This document shows positions 53,790 through 62,818 of a DNA stretch of 64,000 bases, piece by piece. Every line of letters starts with the position of its first letter. Positions within the stretch are counted from its first letter, which is position 1. Location of the stretch: contig NZ_KI632512.1 in assembly GCF_000504305.1 (NCBI RefSeq), positions 1,067,250-1,131,249 of the forward strand, given 5' to 3'. Both the position numbers and the translations under genes were made by a program. Below the pieces are notes generated by a model. The model was not told where the DNA came from. It saw only the letters and a program-made list of their open reading frames with translations, and ran no database searches. Origin of the DNA: Nitratidesulfovibrio termitidis HI1 (GTDB taxonomy: Bacteria; Desulfobacterota; Desulfovibrionia; Desulfovibrionales; Desulfovibrionaceae).

Positions 53790-54998
53790 CTAGAGCTGGT
53801 AGCCCGCTTCGTTGTGCTCGCTGACGTCGAGGCCCGCGACCTCCGATTCCGTATCCGCACGCAGGCCGACCAGGGCGTCAACCACATGGAACAGGATGCG
53901 GCTGGCCACGTAGCAGAACAGCCAGGTGGCGACCACGGAGATGAACTGGATCCAGAGCTGCGAGGGGTTGCCGTAGAGCAGGCCGGAGGCGGTGTTCACG
54001 GCACTGGAGGCAAAGATGCCGGTGGCCAGGGCGCCGAAGGTGCCGCCCACCCCGTGCACGCCCACCACGTCCAGGGCGTCGTCGTACTTGAAGGCATGCT
54101 TCATCAGCACGCCGCCGTAGCACAGGGCGCCGCCGATGAGGCCCATGATGATGGCGGGCATGGGGGCCACGAACCCGGCGGCCGGAGTGATGACCACAAG
54201 GCCTGCCACGGCGCCGGAAGCGGCGCCCAGGGTGGTGGGCTTGCCGCTGTGCAGCCATTCGGCGGCCACCCAGCTTACGGCGGCGGCGGCGGTGCACAGG
54301 TGCGTGGTGACGAAGGCGTTGGCGGCAAGGCCGTTGGCGGCCAGGGCGCTGCCCGCGTTGAAGCCGAACCAGCCGAACCACAGGATGCCCGCGCCAAGCA
54401 CGGTCATGGGCAGGTTGTGCGGCACGAAGGGCTCGCGGCCGTACCCGTGGCGGCGGCCCAGCACGTGGGCGGCGGCCAGGGCGGCAGCGGCGGAGCTCAT
54501 GTGCACCACGGCGCCACCGGCGAAGTCAAGCGCGCCGATGCCGAACATCCAGCCGCCGCCCCACACCCAGTGGGCCATGGGGGCGTAGACCACGATCAGC
54601 CACAGCACGGAAAACAGCAGCATGGCGCGAAAGCGGATGCGCTCGGCGTACGCGCCGGAAATAAGGGCCGGGGTGATCACCGCGAACATGCACTGGAAGG
54701 CCATGAACAGCAGATGAGGAATATTGCCGACCGACTCGCTGGGTTCCATGCCCACGCCATTCAGGAAGGCGAAATCAAGCCCGCCGATGACCCCGCCGAT
54801 GTCGGGACCGAACGCCAGCGTGTAGCCGATGACCGCCCAGACGATGCTGGCCACACCCAAAAGAATGAAACTGTGCATGGTGGTGGAAAGCACGTTGCGC
54901 GCGCGCACGAGCCCCCCGTAAAACAGGGCAAGCCCCGGGGTCATGAACATGACCAAAGCGCTGCAGACCAGGATGAAGGCGGTATCCGCCGCGTTCAT
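53790..54998 (-). CDS. amtB: Ammonium transporter AmtB
   Basis: A 402-residue ammonium channel with 11 membrane segments. It has the N-terminal FMTPGLALFYGGLVRARNVL, the two pore histidines (in AGGAVVHMSSAA and DVVGVHGVGG) and the C-terminal GLDVSEHNEAGYQL to which PII binds. The start is ATG at 54998 (MNAADTAF) with GGAGG upstream. It heads the amtB-glnB-glnD operon. The pairing with glnB is the usual one, letting PII close the channel after nitrogen shifts. Confidence 0.95.
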   Translation of the reverse strand: MNAADTAFILVCSALVMFMTPGLALFYGGLVRARNVLSTTMHSFILLGVASIVWAVIGYTLAFGPDIGGVIGGLDFAFLNGVGMEPSESVGNIPHLLFMAFQCMFAVITPALISGAYAERIRFRAMLLFSVLWLIVVYAPMAHWVWGGGWMFGIGALDFAGGAVVHMSSAAAALAAAHVLGRRHGYGREPFVPHNLPMTVLGAGILWFGWFGFNAGSALAANGLAANAFVTTHLCTAAAAVSWVAAEWLHSGKPTTLGAASGAVAGLVVITPAAGFVAPMPAIIMGLIGGALCYGGVLMKHAFKYDDALDVVGVHGVGGTFGALATGIFASSAVNTASGLLYGNPSQLWIQFISVVATWLFCYVASRILFHVVDALVGLRADTESEVAGLDVSEHNEAGYQL

Positions 54999-55420
54999 GT
55001 GAACCTCCAAAAAATGTTGACGTACATCCCCGGCCGGACCGAACGGCAGGGTCGAACCCTAACGATGCACTGGTAAGGCAAGGAGCGTGCCATTTGCTAC
55101 AAAAAGGTCGTTCCCAATGAATTCGCCACATTGCGCGCACCAAGCCGTGCTGGATTTTTCCATTTTGGTTACACGAAAAACGCTTTCGATACCTTTTTTG
55201 TAAAAATAGACATTTTTGCAGCATGTATTAAAAAAAATACCCGTCCCGGTTTGCATGCCGCAGCCATTGTGGTATGGATTTGCGAACCGCCGTGCCACCA
55301 CCTGCCGCAGGTGCCAGGGCACGAGCCTCCGCCCCGCAAAACGGGGCGCTGAACACCGCCAAGGCTCCTCGTTTCCGCGAGGCGTAGCGTTTGAACCACC
55401 TTCCGCAGGAGGCGGATACC
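54999..55420. other. Divergent control region between amtB and tpx
   Basis: The sigma-54 promoter (separate entry) serves amtB. Around 55135-55235 the DNA is AT-rich (TTTTTTGTAAAAATAGAC and similar) and probably holds activator sites and the tpx promoter. Two small hairpins, GCCCCG/CGGGGC (55331-55347) and CCTCG/CGAGG (near 55367), lie in the tpx leader. Confidence 0.5.
55078..55092 (-). promoter_or_regulatory. Sigma-54 (-24/-12) promoter of amtB-glnB-glnD
   Basis: On the minus strand TGGCACG, four bases, TTGC: a perfect match to the sigma-54 consensus, about 80-95 bases upstream of the amtB start. Sigma-54 promoters drive nitrogen-scarcity genes with an NtrC-type activator. Confidence 0.85.
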
Positions 55421-55933
55421 ATGGACCGTACCGGCATAATCACCTTCAGGGGCACCCCCCTCACCCTCACCGGCACCCCGGTGGCCAAGGGCGACAAGGC
55501 CCCCGGCTTCTCCGCACTGGCCAACGACCTCTCCCCGCGCTCCCTGGCCGATTACGCGGGCAAGGTGCTGCTCATCTCCGCCGTGCCCTCGCTGGACACC
55601 GGCGTATGCGACATGGAAACCCGACGCTTCAATCAGGAAGCCACCCGCCTGGGCGCGGACGTGCGCATCCTGACCATCAGCTGCGACCTGCCGTTCGCCC
55701 AGGCCCGCTGGTGCGGCGCCGCCGGGGTGGACGCGCTGGAAACCCTGTCCGACCACCGCGACCTGTCCTTCGGCAACGCCTATGGCGTGGTGATCAAGGA
55801 ACTGCGCCTGCTGACCCGCGCCATCTTCGTGGTGGACCGATCCGGAACGGTCACCTACACCGAAACCGTGCCCGAAGTGAGCCACGAACCCAACTACGAG
55901 GCCGCCCTGGCCGCAGTGAAGGCCGCCCTGTAG
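55421..55933 (+). CDS. tpx: Thiol peroxidase Tpx
   Basis: A 170-residue atypical 2-Cys peroxiredoxin that reduces peroxides in the periplasm or cytoplasm. The peroxidatic cysteine is in PSLDTGVCDMET and the resolving one in ISCDLPFAQARWCG. FRGTPLTLTG at the N-terminus and LLTRAIFVVDRSGTV are family-typical. No signal peptide is seen. ATG at 55421 has GCAGGAGG upstream. It diverges from amtB. Confidence 0.93.
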   Translation: MDRTGIITFRGTPLTLTGTPVAKGDKAPGFSALANDLSPRSLADYAGKVLLISAVPSLDTGVCDMETRRFNQEATRLGADVRILTISCDLPFAQARWCGAAGVDALETLSDHRDLSFGNAYGVVIKELRLLTRAIFVVDRSGTVTYTETVPEVSHEPNYEAALAAVKAAL

Positions 55934-55983
55934 CCTTTGGCCACATGGCGCACCGTCGACGGGCGTCCCCCCGGAATCCGCGC

Positions 55984-56027
55984 GCAGATGAACGCAGATG
56001 AACACAGATGAACGCGGATGAACGCGG
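55984..56027. repeat. 10-bp tandem repeat, about four units
   Basis: Units of GCAGATGAAC with G/A changes repeat four times after tpx. It has no spacer structure and is not a CRISPR. Confidence 0.9.
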
Positions 56028-56060
56028 AACGCGCGACGATCGGCTGTTTTACGAAAATGA

Positions 56061-56098
56061 CAATGCGGTTTCGCCCACGCGAAACCGCATTGTTCTTT
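56061..56098 (+). terminator. Terminator after tpx
   Basis: A 13-bp perfect stem CAATGCGGTTTCG/CGAAACCGCATTG, six-base loop, then TTCTTTC. Confidence 0.88.
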
Positions 56099-56296
56099 CA
56101 TTGCCCCCCGCCGGGCTCTTCCGCCGGGATATCCCCTGCCCGTCGCACGCGCATCGGCCCTGCCACTCCGCCAACCTTGCACGGCGGCCCGGCCTGGGCT
56201 AGGCTGCGCACTTTCGTCATGCCTCGCTCGCCTTCCATGTTGCGCGCGGGCCGTGCACGACACAGGACGGATATCACCACGCCGCAGGAGTTGCCC

Positions 56297-56770
56297 ATGT
56301 CCGCATCCCCCCTTGGGCCAGACCAGGCCCGCGCCCACCTTGTCGCCACGGTGCTGCGCCACCTCTCGCGCGACGCCGGGCGCCGCACCGAGGCCCTGGA
56401 GGAATTCCTGGCCGTGACCCTACCCGACATGGACGACCGGGGCGCGCGGGTGCTGTCGGCCATGGTGCCCCGGTTGCCCGAATCGCTGTACGACAAGTGG
56501 GCCTCCATGTTCGTGGACCGTTTGCAGGAAACCGTGCCCCACGAACACGTGGCGGCCCTGTGCGACGGCAGCGAAGACAACGATGCCACCATCGCGCTGG
56601 TTTACGTGATGTTCATGGAATCGGAAAAGATGGAACGCCAGGTGGCGGAAGACCTGCACGCCCTTGGCATCGTGCAGGGCGGTGAAGACGATCCGGGCGA
56701 CGCGGGCGCCCTGCTGGGCGCATACCTGCGGGCCCGGCTTACCGCGCGCGGGCAGGGGCCGACCCAGTAA
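56297..56770 (+). CDS. Hypothetical protein, 157 residues
   Basis: I do not recognise this protein. It is a soluble, acidic, all-helical-looking protein without cysteine pairs or membrane parts (ARAHLVATVLRHLSRDAGRR; SEKMERQVAEDLHALGIV). ATG at 56297 has CAGGAG 6 nt upstream. It is monocistronic, converging on a 78-residue gene across a hairpin. Confidence 0.72.
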   Translation: MSASPLGPDQARAHLVATVLRHLSRDAGRRTEALEEFLAVTLPDMDDRGARVLSAMVPRLPESLYDKWASMFVDRLQETVPHEHVAALCDGSEDNDATIALVYVMFMESEKMERQVAEDLHALGIVQGGEDDPGDAGALLGAYLRARLTARGQGPTQ

Positions 56771-56952
56771 GCGGGACAGGCCCGAGCCGTCTGACCGCAG
56801 CTGCCCGGCCGCAGCCGCCTGGCCGCAGATGCCCAGGTAGACGCGCGCACCGGCGGTTTTCGCCGTCCATGCACGGGCCGCCAGACTTGCGCAACCGGCA
56901 CAACGAACCGGCACCCCTGCCGGTACCGGGAACCGGCACCGCAAACGCCAAG

Positions 56953-56972
56953 GGCCGCGCACATGCGCGGCC
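56953..56972. terminator. Hairpin between convergent small genes
   Basis: Stem GGCCGCGCA/TGCGCGGCC with a two-base loop, then CCGCAATTTT on the plus side. It separates the 157- and 78-residue genes. Confidence 0.7.
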
Positions 56973-57009
56973 CCGCAATTTTCCGGCCGCCCGCCGGACA
57001 CCGGGCTGG

Positions 57010-57246
57010 CTACTGCTTTTCGACCTTGAGCCCGTCGTCGGTGGCGGTCAGCAGGTAGGTGCATCCTCCCGTTTCCAGACAGTAGTCCGAACCGGGAAAC
57101 AGGGTGGAGCGGGCGGTCCATTCGTCGTTGACGAACACGTCGCGCGCGCCGCCGCTTTCCTCGTAGCGCACCTGGGTTCCGTCGGCCAGGATGACGAACT
57201 CCGCCTCGTGGATGACGGCGGGCAGATCGGCTTCGGTATGGCTCAT
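57010..57246 (-). CDS. Hypothetical protein, 78 residues
   Basis: I do not recognise this protein. It is a small, acidic protein predicted to be mostly beta (EFVILADGTQVRYEESGG). Two cysteines (YCLETGGCTY) sit near the C-terminus and could form a disulfide or bind metal. ATG at 57246 has a good GGAGG site. It is divergent from tex. Confidence 0.72.
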   Translation of the reverse strand: MSHTEADLPAVIHEAEFVILADGTQVRYEESGGARDVFVNDEWTARSTLFPGSDYCLETGGCTYLLTATDDGLKVEKQ

Positions 57247-57355
57247 GGCAGGCCTCCTTCACGGTTGCGGATGGCAGGACTGTGACAGAATACCAATCCA
57301 CTGACGTAATCACACACTTACATCGTCCGCCACCGGACAACAACAGGAATATCCC

Positions 57356-59605
57356 GTGACGCCAGAACTTCAGGCCACCGCCACAGCCACCGCCGCCCCC
57401 GTCCCCACAGCCGCGCCGATCTCCGCAGCACCGGCGGCCCTGGCAGCCGCGCTGTCCCTGCCGACGCCCGGCGTATCCGCCGTCATGGCCCTGCTGGACG
57501 AAGGGGCCACCATCCCGTTCATCGCCCGTTACCGCAAGGAAGCCACCGGCAGCCTGGACGAGGTGCAGGTGGCCGCCGTGCGCGACGCGCTGGAAAAGGC
57601 GCGCGAACTGGACAAGCGAAGGGCTGCCGTGCTGGCGTCGCTGGAAGAGCGCGGGTTGCTTACCCCGCAACTGTCCAAGGCCGTGGCGGGGGCGTCCACG
57701 CTTACCGCGCTGGAGGACGTGTACCTGCCCTACCGGCCCAAGCGCGTCACCCGCGCGGAAAAGGCCCGCAAGCGCGGTCTGGCCCCGCTGGCCGAGGCCT
57801 TGCGCACGGCGCGTCCCACGGCGGACGCCCTTGCGCTGGCTGCATCCTACGTCACACCCCATGCCGCACTGGACAGCACGGACCCGGAACTGGCCGTGCC
57901 CGACGTGCAGGCCGCCCTGTCCGGGGCCCGCGACATCCTGGCCGAAAACTGCGCGGAGTCCGCTCTCCTGCGCGGCGCCCTGCGCGACCTGTTCGTGCGG
58001 CGCGCCGTGCTGCGCGCCAGGGCCGTGCCCGGCAAGGAAGCGGAAGGCGCCACCTACGCCGACTGGTTCGGCCACGAGGAACGCGCCGCCGCCATGCCCT
58101 CGCACCGGCTGCTGGCCATGCTGCGCGGCGAGCGCGAGGGCTTCCTGTCCGTGGCCGTGCGTCCTGACGACGGTGAGGCTCTGGACACCCTGCATCGCCG
58201 GGCGGGCATTGCCGCCCTGGGCGCCAGCCCACGCCCCGAAACCGCGGCCGGACAGGTGGAAGCAGCCCATGCCGATGCCTGGAAGCGGTTGCTGGCTCCC
58301 TCGCTGGAAAACGAACTGCGAAACGCCCTGCGCGAACGTGCAGAAGCGCAGGCCATCGGGGTGTTCGCCGCCAACCTGCGCGAACTGATCATGGCCCCGC
58401 CGCTGGGGGGACGCCGCATGCTGGCGCTGGACCCCGGATGGCGCACCGGCTCCAAACTGGTCTGCCTGGACGCGCAGGGCACCCTGCTGCATCACGAGGT
58501 CATCCATCCGCTGACGGGGGACACCGGGGCGGAGCGCGCCGCGCGCACCCTGCGCGACTGCTGCGCCAGATACGCCATCGAGGTGGTGGCCGTTGGCAAC
58601 GGCACGGCCGGGCGCGAGACGGAAGCCTTCGTGCGCGGGGCAGGCCTGCCCGCCGGGGTGGACGTGGTGCTGGTGAACGAAACCGGGGCCTCGGTGTATT
58701 CCGCGTCCGACGTGGCCCGCCGCGAATTTCCCGATCACGACCTGACCGTGCGCGGGGCCGTTTCCATCGGGCGACGGCTGATGGACCCGCTGGCGGAACT
58801 GGTCAAGATAGACCCGCGCTCGCTGGGCGTTGGGCAGTACCAGCACGACGTGGACCAGGCTGCCCTGCGCCGCTCCCTGGACGAGGTGGTGGCCTCGTGC
58901 GTCAACGCCGTGGGTGTCGACGCCAATACCGCCAGCCCGGAACTGCTGGCCCATGTTTCCGGCATCGGCCCGGTGCTGGCCCGCAACATCGTGGCCCACC
59001 GGGCGGAGAACGGCCCCTTCCGCAGCCGCAAGGACCTGCTGAAGGTGCCGCGCCTTGGCCCAAAGGCCTTCGAACAGGCGGCGGGCTTTCTGCGCGTGCG
59101 TGGCGACAACCCGCTGGACGCCAGCGCGGTGCACCCGGAACGCTACGCCCTTGTGGCGCGCATGGCGGCGGACCTTGGTTGCGCCCTGGCCGACCTGCTG
59201 CGCCGCGACGACCTGCGCGGGCGCATCCGCCCCGAGCAGTATGTTGCCGATGGGGTGGGCCTGCCCACGCTCACCGACATCCTGGCCGAACTGGCAAGGC
59301 CGGGGCGCGACCCGCGCCCTTCCTTCACCCCGTTCCGCTTTGCCGAGGGGGTGCATTCGCCCGACGACCTGGAACCGGGCATGGTGCTGCCGGGCATAGT
59401 CACCAACGTCACCGCCTTCGGTGCGTTCGTGGACGTGGGGGTGCACCGCGACGGGCTGGTGCATGTCAGCCAGCTGTCCGACCGCTTCGTGCGCGACCCG
59501 TCAGAGGTGGTGGCCCCGGGCCGCACCGTGCGGGTGCGGGTGCTGGAGGTGGACAGGGCGCGCGGCAGGGTGAGTCTGGCCATGAAGGGCGTGGACCAGC
59601 AGTAG
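57356..59605 (+). CDS. tex: Tex family RNA-binding transcription accessory protein
   Basis: A 749-residue Tex protein. After a 30-residue Ala/Thr/Pro tail comes the helical N-terminal domain (TIPFIARYRKEATGSLDEVQ). The YqgF/RuvC-like domain has LALDPGWRTGSKLVCLDA, helix-hairpin-helix motifs lie near 525-590 (VSGIGPVLARNIVAHR), and the C-terminal S1 RNA-binding domain has GAFVDVGVHRDGLVHVSQLS. Tex proteins bind single-stranded nucleic acid and affect transcription and toxin genes in several species. The start is GTG at 57356 with CAGGAA upstream. A terminator follows. Confidence 0.93.
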   Translation: MTPELQATATATAAPVPTAAPISAAPAALAAALSLPTPGVSAVMALLDEGATIPFIARYRKEATGSLDEVQVAAVRDALEKARELDKRRAAVLASLEERGLLTPQLSKAVAGASTLTALEDVYLPYRPKRVTRAEKARKRGLAPLAEALRTARPTADALALAASYVTPHAALDSTDPELAVPDVQAALSGARDILAENCAESALLRGALRDLFVRRAVLRARAVPGKEAEGATYADWFGHEERAAAMPSHRLLAMLRGEREGFLSVAVRPDDGEALDTLHRRAGIAALGASPRPETAAGQVEAAHADAWKRLLAPSLENELRNALRERAEAQAIGVFAANLRELIMAPPLGGRRMLALDPGWRTGSKLVCLDAQGTLLHHEVIHPLTGDTGAERAARTLRDCCARYAIEVVAVGNGTAGRETEAFVRGAGLPAGVDVVLVNETGASVYSASDVARREFPDHDLTVRGAVSIGRRLMDPLAELVKIDPRSLGVGQYQHDVDQAALRRSLDEVVASCVNAVGVDANTASPELLAHVSGIGPVLARNIVAHRAENGPFRSRKDLLKVPRLGPKAFEQAAGFLRVRGDNPLDASAVHPERYALVARMAADLGCALADLLRRDDLRGRIRPEQYVADGVGLPTLTDILAELARPGRDPRPSFTPFRFAEGVHSPDDLEPGMVLPGIVTNVTAFGAFVDVGVHRDGLVHVSQLSDRFVRDPSEVVAPGRTVRVRVLEVDRARGRVSLAMKGVDQQ

Positions 59606-59674
59606 CCCCCGAAACGGCGCGCGCCTCGACGCGGTCGACAAAAATCACGCCAACGGGAACATCGGACTGCAAGC

Positions 59675-59710
59675 AAAAGCGCCCGCACGATGGATGTCGC
59701 GCGGGCGCTT
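59675..59710. terminator. Terminator between tex and the large membrane protein gene
   Basis: Stem AAGCGCCCGC/GCGGGCGCTT with a 16-base loop, A-rich before and CTTCCT after; it can stop either strand. Confidence 0.8.
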
Positions 59711-59778
59711 CCTCATATTCCGAATCGTCGTGTAGTGCCCACGCCCTCGGGCGCGGCGGGTCAGATCACCACGACGCT

Positions 59779-62403
59779 CTACTTCTTTTTCTTCTTGCGC
59801 TTTTCGCGGGCCTCGCTGAACAGCTTGTCCTTCTTCTTTTCGAAGACAACGGTGGTGCGCAACGCGGCAAGGGCCAGGGCCACCACGGACAGGATGAGAA
59901 TGAGCCCCTTCTGCAACTGCCATTTCTGGGTGCTGATGAGGCCAGAGGCCCACGTGGCCCCGGCGCGTTCGCCATAGAACAGGGCAAGCGGCGCCGCCAC
60001 CAGGATCAGCAGCAGCCCGATGATCTCCATCCATAAAAAGCTGCGCCAGAACAGCAGCATGAACAGCGTGGAATCGCGCACCATCCGCAGGAACTTCAGG
60101 TGCGATTCCAGATCCTTCAGCCGTTCCGCTTCGGCTTCGGCCACGGCATGGGCGCGCTTGAAGGTTTCCGCCACCTGCAGGTTGGTCTTCAGCGCCCAGT
60201 TAAGGCTGGCGGCGCACAGGTTGAAATTTTTGTTGAATTCCACAAGGATGCGCGGAAATGGGAACCAAGCGGCCTCATCGCGGATGTGCATCAGCCGGGA
60301 CATGAACCCGTTGAACCGTGTCTTCAGGTCCTTGGCCTCGCGCCCGATGCGCAACTGCATGTCCTTTTCCAGTTGCGAGCGCCCGTTGATCACCGTCTGG
60401 AACGGCACGAAGTTGCGAATCTCGGCCATGCGCACCAGATTGGTCACGCGCACGTCGGTCTGCACGGCAAAGGGGTGTTCCTCGCTGAACCAGGTGCCCA
60501 GTTCCGCCCGCAGGCGCCCCAGCCCCTGCTTTTCTTCCTCCACGCGGTTCTCTGCCTCGCTCCACGGCACGTGCAGCGCCGTAAGCAGGTGCAGGTGCCC
60601 GCGCTCCAGTTCCGGGTCCAACAGCACGCGGTTGAACACGTTGGGATCCTGGGCGATCAGGGTCAGCAACTGGGCGGTGGCCTGTTCCACGAAGCCCATC
60701 TTCACATGGCACACCGCCTGCCGATACTCGGCGTCGGCCCACTGCGGGCACAGCCGCACCACCTGCCGGTACAGCTGGGTGGCGGGCTGGTACTTGCCCT
60801 GCACCTCGTGCAGGCGGGCCTGGAGAAAGATGTGCCAGCCCTGCTGCAACGCCGTGGGGGCCAGGGTTTCCGCCTCCTTCCACAGCGAGGCGGCGCGCAG
60901 GTAGTCGCCGCGTTCCAGGGCCACGTAGCCCTGCATGGTGCGGTTGCGGTAGTCGCGCGGGTTCTTGATCTGAATCTGCGCCAGTTCGCGCTCCAGCGCC
61001 ACCGGCTCGCCGTGACGGATGGACTCCAGCACGCCCCACACGGGGTTGTCGTCCTTGGGGGCCATCTCGTCGAGGCCCTTCGGGTATTCCTTGCCCCGCG
61101 CCAGCCACATGCGACGCACCATGCGGTGCTGCGCCGCGCTGCCGATATCGAACATGGCGCGGGTCATGATGCCTTCGGCCCCTTCCGAGGCCAGCAGCAC
61201 GGCAACCCCTTCGCCGATGTCACCGGCCAGTTGCGCGTCGATGATCTGGAAGCCCTGGTTCAGGGTCTCGAAGTCCAGCAGCGCCACGTCACGCCACACG
61301 CTGGGAGTCAGCGTCTCCAGCTTGCGGCTGGGACAGGCCGTGGCCTCGTGGTTGCGCATGCCGCAGTAGAAGCAGCACGGGTTGTTGCCCGCCACCGCCC
61401 GGGTGGAAACCACCACCGGCAGCGCGCCCGCTTCCTGCCCGTCATCGGCAAGCCCCACGTTGCACCAGTCGTCCATGCTGCTGTGCTCGACCGAAAAGCG
61501 CACCTCGTGGATGGTGAAGCCTTCGCCCAGCAGGTAGGCGTTGCGGAAGCTGGTGTGCGGGTAGTCCGGCACCAGCTGGTCCCAGTCCAGGGCGACCTTG
61601 CGGGGCAGTTCATTGTTGAAGTTCAGCCCCTTGCGGTCCACGATGGCGCTGACGCACGGCCAGTAACTGTCGGGGCGCTGTTCCTTCACCTCGCGCACGC
61701 GTTGCAGCAGGTCGCGGCACCACTGCCGGTACAGGCGCAGGTTTTCCAGCGGAAAGATGAGAAAGGACTCGTGCAGGATGTACTTGAACTTGTGGCGCTT
61801 GAGGATTTCCTCGATCTCGCCGAACATGGAGCGCCAGCCCGCCTGAAATCCCTTGTCCAGGGGGTTGCCCAGGGGGCGCAGCACCGAGTACCATCCGGTG
61901 GTTGACTGGTACGGCAGACGCGAGTCGGCCCGCAGCATGGTCCATTCGGCGGGCACCATGCCGCGCAGGGCCGCCGCTTTCTCGAAGGTCAGACCGGGAA
62001 CGCCGGTGCCCATCTCGCGGGCGCGGGGGTGCACCCATACCTGGAATTCCTGCGGGGCGATAAGTTCCTGCGTGGTCAGCACGTTGTCCAGCGACAGGGA
62101 AATCTCGCGCTTCATGCCCAGCAGCAGGCGGGCGGGCAGCACCTGGCCCGCCACGGGCAGCGGGTTGAACTTGCCCCATATTTCCAGCCGCGCCAGCGCC
62201 AGGAACACGTCCGCCGAAAAGAAGAACCACAGCGACTGGTCCCGCTCGGCGGCAATGGTCATGCCGCCGTAGTCCTGCAGGGTCTGCGGCACGGCGGGAT
62301 TGATGTCGCCCTGCCAGTTCAGCCACAGGGCAAGGCCCGCGGCGCTCATGCGCGATTCGCGGAACTCCGGCAGGCGGCGCAGCAACGATTGCAACTGGGG
62401 CAT
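59779..62403 (-). CDS. Large membrane protein with CCHC zinc knuckle and TPR-like region, unknown function
   Basis: An 874-residue protein I cannot assign to a named family. The N-terminal half (1-330) is soluble, aromatic-rich and without a known motif. Residues 344-357 form an exact CX2CX4HX4C zinc knuckle (C-FY-C-GMRN-H-EATA-C). A TPR-like helical region (about 500-600: GYVALERGDYLRAASLWKEA and YRQVVRLCPQWADAEYRQAV) follows, then a long helical stretch with coiled-coil tendency (about 690-790). Two C-terminal membrane segments (about 800-820 and 843-860) precede a Lys-rich tail. No signal peptide is seen, so the bulk is probably cytoplasmic, anchored at the C-terminus. ATG at 62403 has AGAGG upstream. 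It is divergent from the MoaE-like gene. Confidence 0.8.
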   Translation of the reverse strand: MPQLQSLLRRLPEFRESRMSAAGLALWLNWQGDINPAVPQTLQDYGGMTIAAERDQSLWFFFSADVFLALARLEIWGKFNPLPVAGQVLPARLLLGMKREISLSLDNVLTTQELIAPQEFQVWVHPRAREMGTGVPGLTFEKAAALRGMVPAEWTMLRADSRLPYQSTTGWYSVLRPLGNPLDKGFQAGWRSMFGEIEEILKRHKFKYILHESFLIFPLENLRLYRQWCRDLLQRVREVKEQRPDSYWPCVSAIVDRKGLNFNNELPRKVALDWDQLVPDYPHTSFRNAYLLGEGFTIHEVRFSVEHSSMDDWCNVGLADDGQEAGALPVVVSTRAVAGNNPCCFYCGMRNHEATACPSRKLETLTPSVWRDVALLDFETLNQGFQIIDAQLAGDIGEGVAVLLASEGAEGIMTRAMFDIGSAAQHRMVRRMWLARGKEYPKGLDEMAPKDDNPVWGVLESIRHGEPVALERELAQIQIKNPRDYRNRTMQGYVALERGDYLRAASLWKEAETLAPTALQQGWHIFLQARLHEVQGKYQPATQLYRQVVRLCPQWADAEYRQAVCHVKMGFVEQATAQLLTLIAQDPNVFNRVLLDPELERGHLHLLTALHVPWSEAENRVEEEKQGLGRLRAELGTWFSEEHPFAVQTDVRVTNLVRMAEIRNFVPFQTVINGRSQLEKDMQLRIGREAKDLKTRFNGFMSRLMHIRDEAAWFPFPRILVEFNKNFNLCAASLNWALKTNLQVAETFKRAHAVAEAEAERLKDLESHLKFLRMVRDSTLFMLLFWRSFLWMEIIGLLLILVAAPLALFYGERAGATWASGLISTQKWQLQKGLILILSVVALALAALRTTVVFEKKKDKLFSEAREKRKKKKK

Positions 62404-62455
62404 CCGGACCTCTGGATACGGCTAACCAGGGAACAACCCTGATACGGAGTGACGA

Positions 62456-62818
62456 ATGGACGTTACCAAGGCCCTCGCGGACCTGAAAAAGGAACCGGGC
62501 TTCGCCGACAATGTCGGCATGGTGCTGGTGCACAACGGCGTGGTGCGCGGCTGGTCGCGCAAGGACAAGGGCAACGTGGTCGCCATCAGGGTAACCCCCG
62601 ACCGCGAACGCATCAATGAAATATGCCGCGAGCTGTCGGCGCGTCCGGGCATCTTCCGCATCCTGGCCGACGCCTTGGAGGGCGAACTGGCCCCCGGCGA
62701 CGACGTGCTGTTCCTGGTGGTGGCGGGCGACATCCGCGAAAACGTCAAGGCCGTGTTTGCCGAACTGCTGGACCGCATCAAGTCCGAGGCGGTGACCAAG
62801 GAAGAAATCTTCGGCTGA
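62456..62818 (+). CDS. MoaE-like protein (molybdopterin synthase large-subunit fold)
   Basis: A 120-residue protein resembling MoaE, which with MoaD puts sulfur into molybdopterin. The N-terminal GMVLVHNGVVRGWSRKD and the later GELAPGDDVLFLVVAGDIRE match the family outline. The late lysines in RIKSEAVTKEE lie near the positions of the MoaE active-site pair, but their spacing is one shorter, and the HR of canonical MoaE reads IR. No moaD or other moa gene is nearby. It may therefore be a divergent paralogue with another role. ATG at 62456 has CGGAG upstream; a strong terminator follows. Confidence 0.72.
   Translation: MDVTKALADLKKEPGFADNVGMVLVHNGVVRGWSRKDKGNVVAIRVTPDRERINEICRELSARPGIFRILADALEGELAPGDDVLFLVVAGDIRENVKAVFAELLDRIKSEAVTKEEIFG

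Larger units (their letters stand above)
55934..56296. other. Gap after tpx with tandem repeat and terminator
   Basis: The gap contains a 10-bp tandem repeat (55984-56027) and a strong terminator (56061-56098). The next 200 bases to the hypothetical gene show no gene. Confidence 0.5.

Noticed and set aside
55984-56027. Tandem repeat as a possible CRISPR
   Set aside because: Ten-base units are adjacent without spacers and there are no cas genes.
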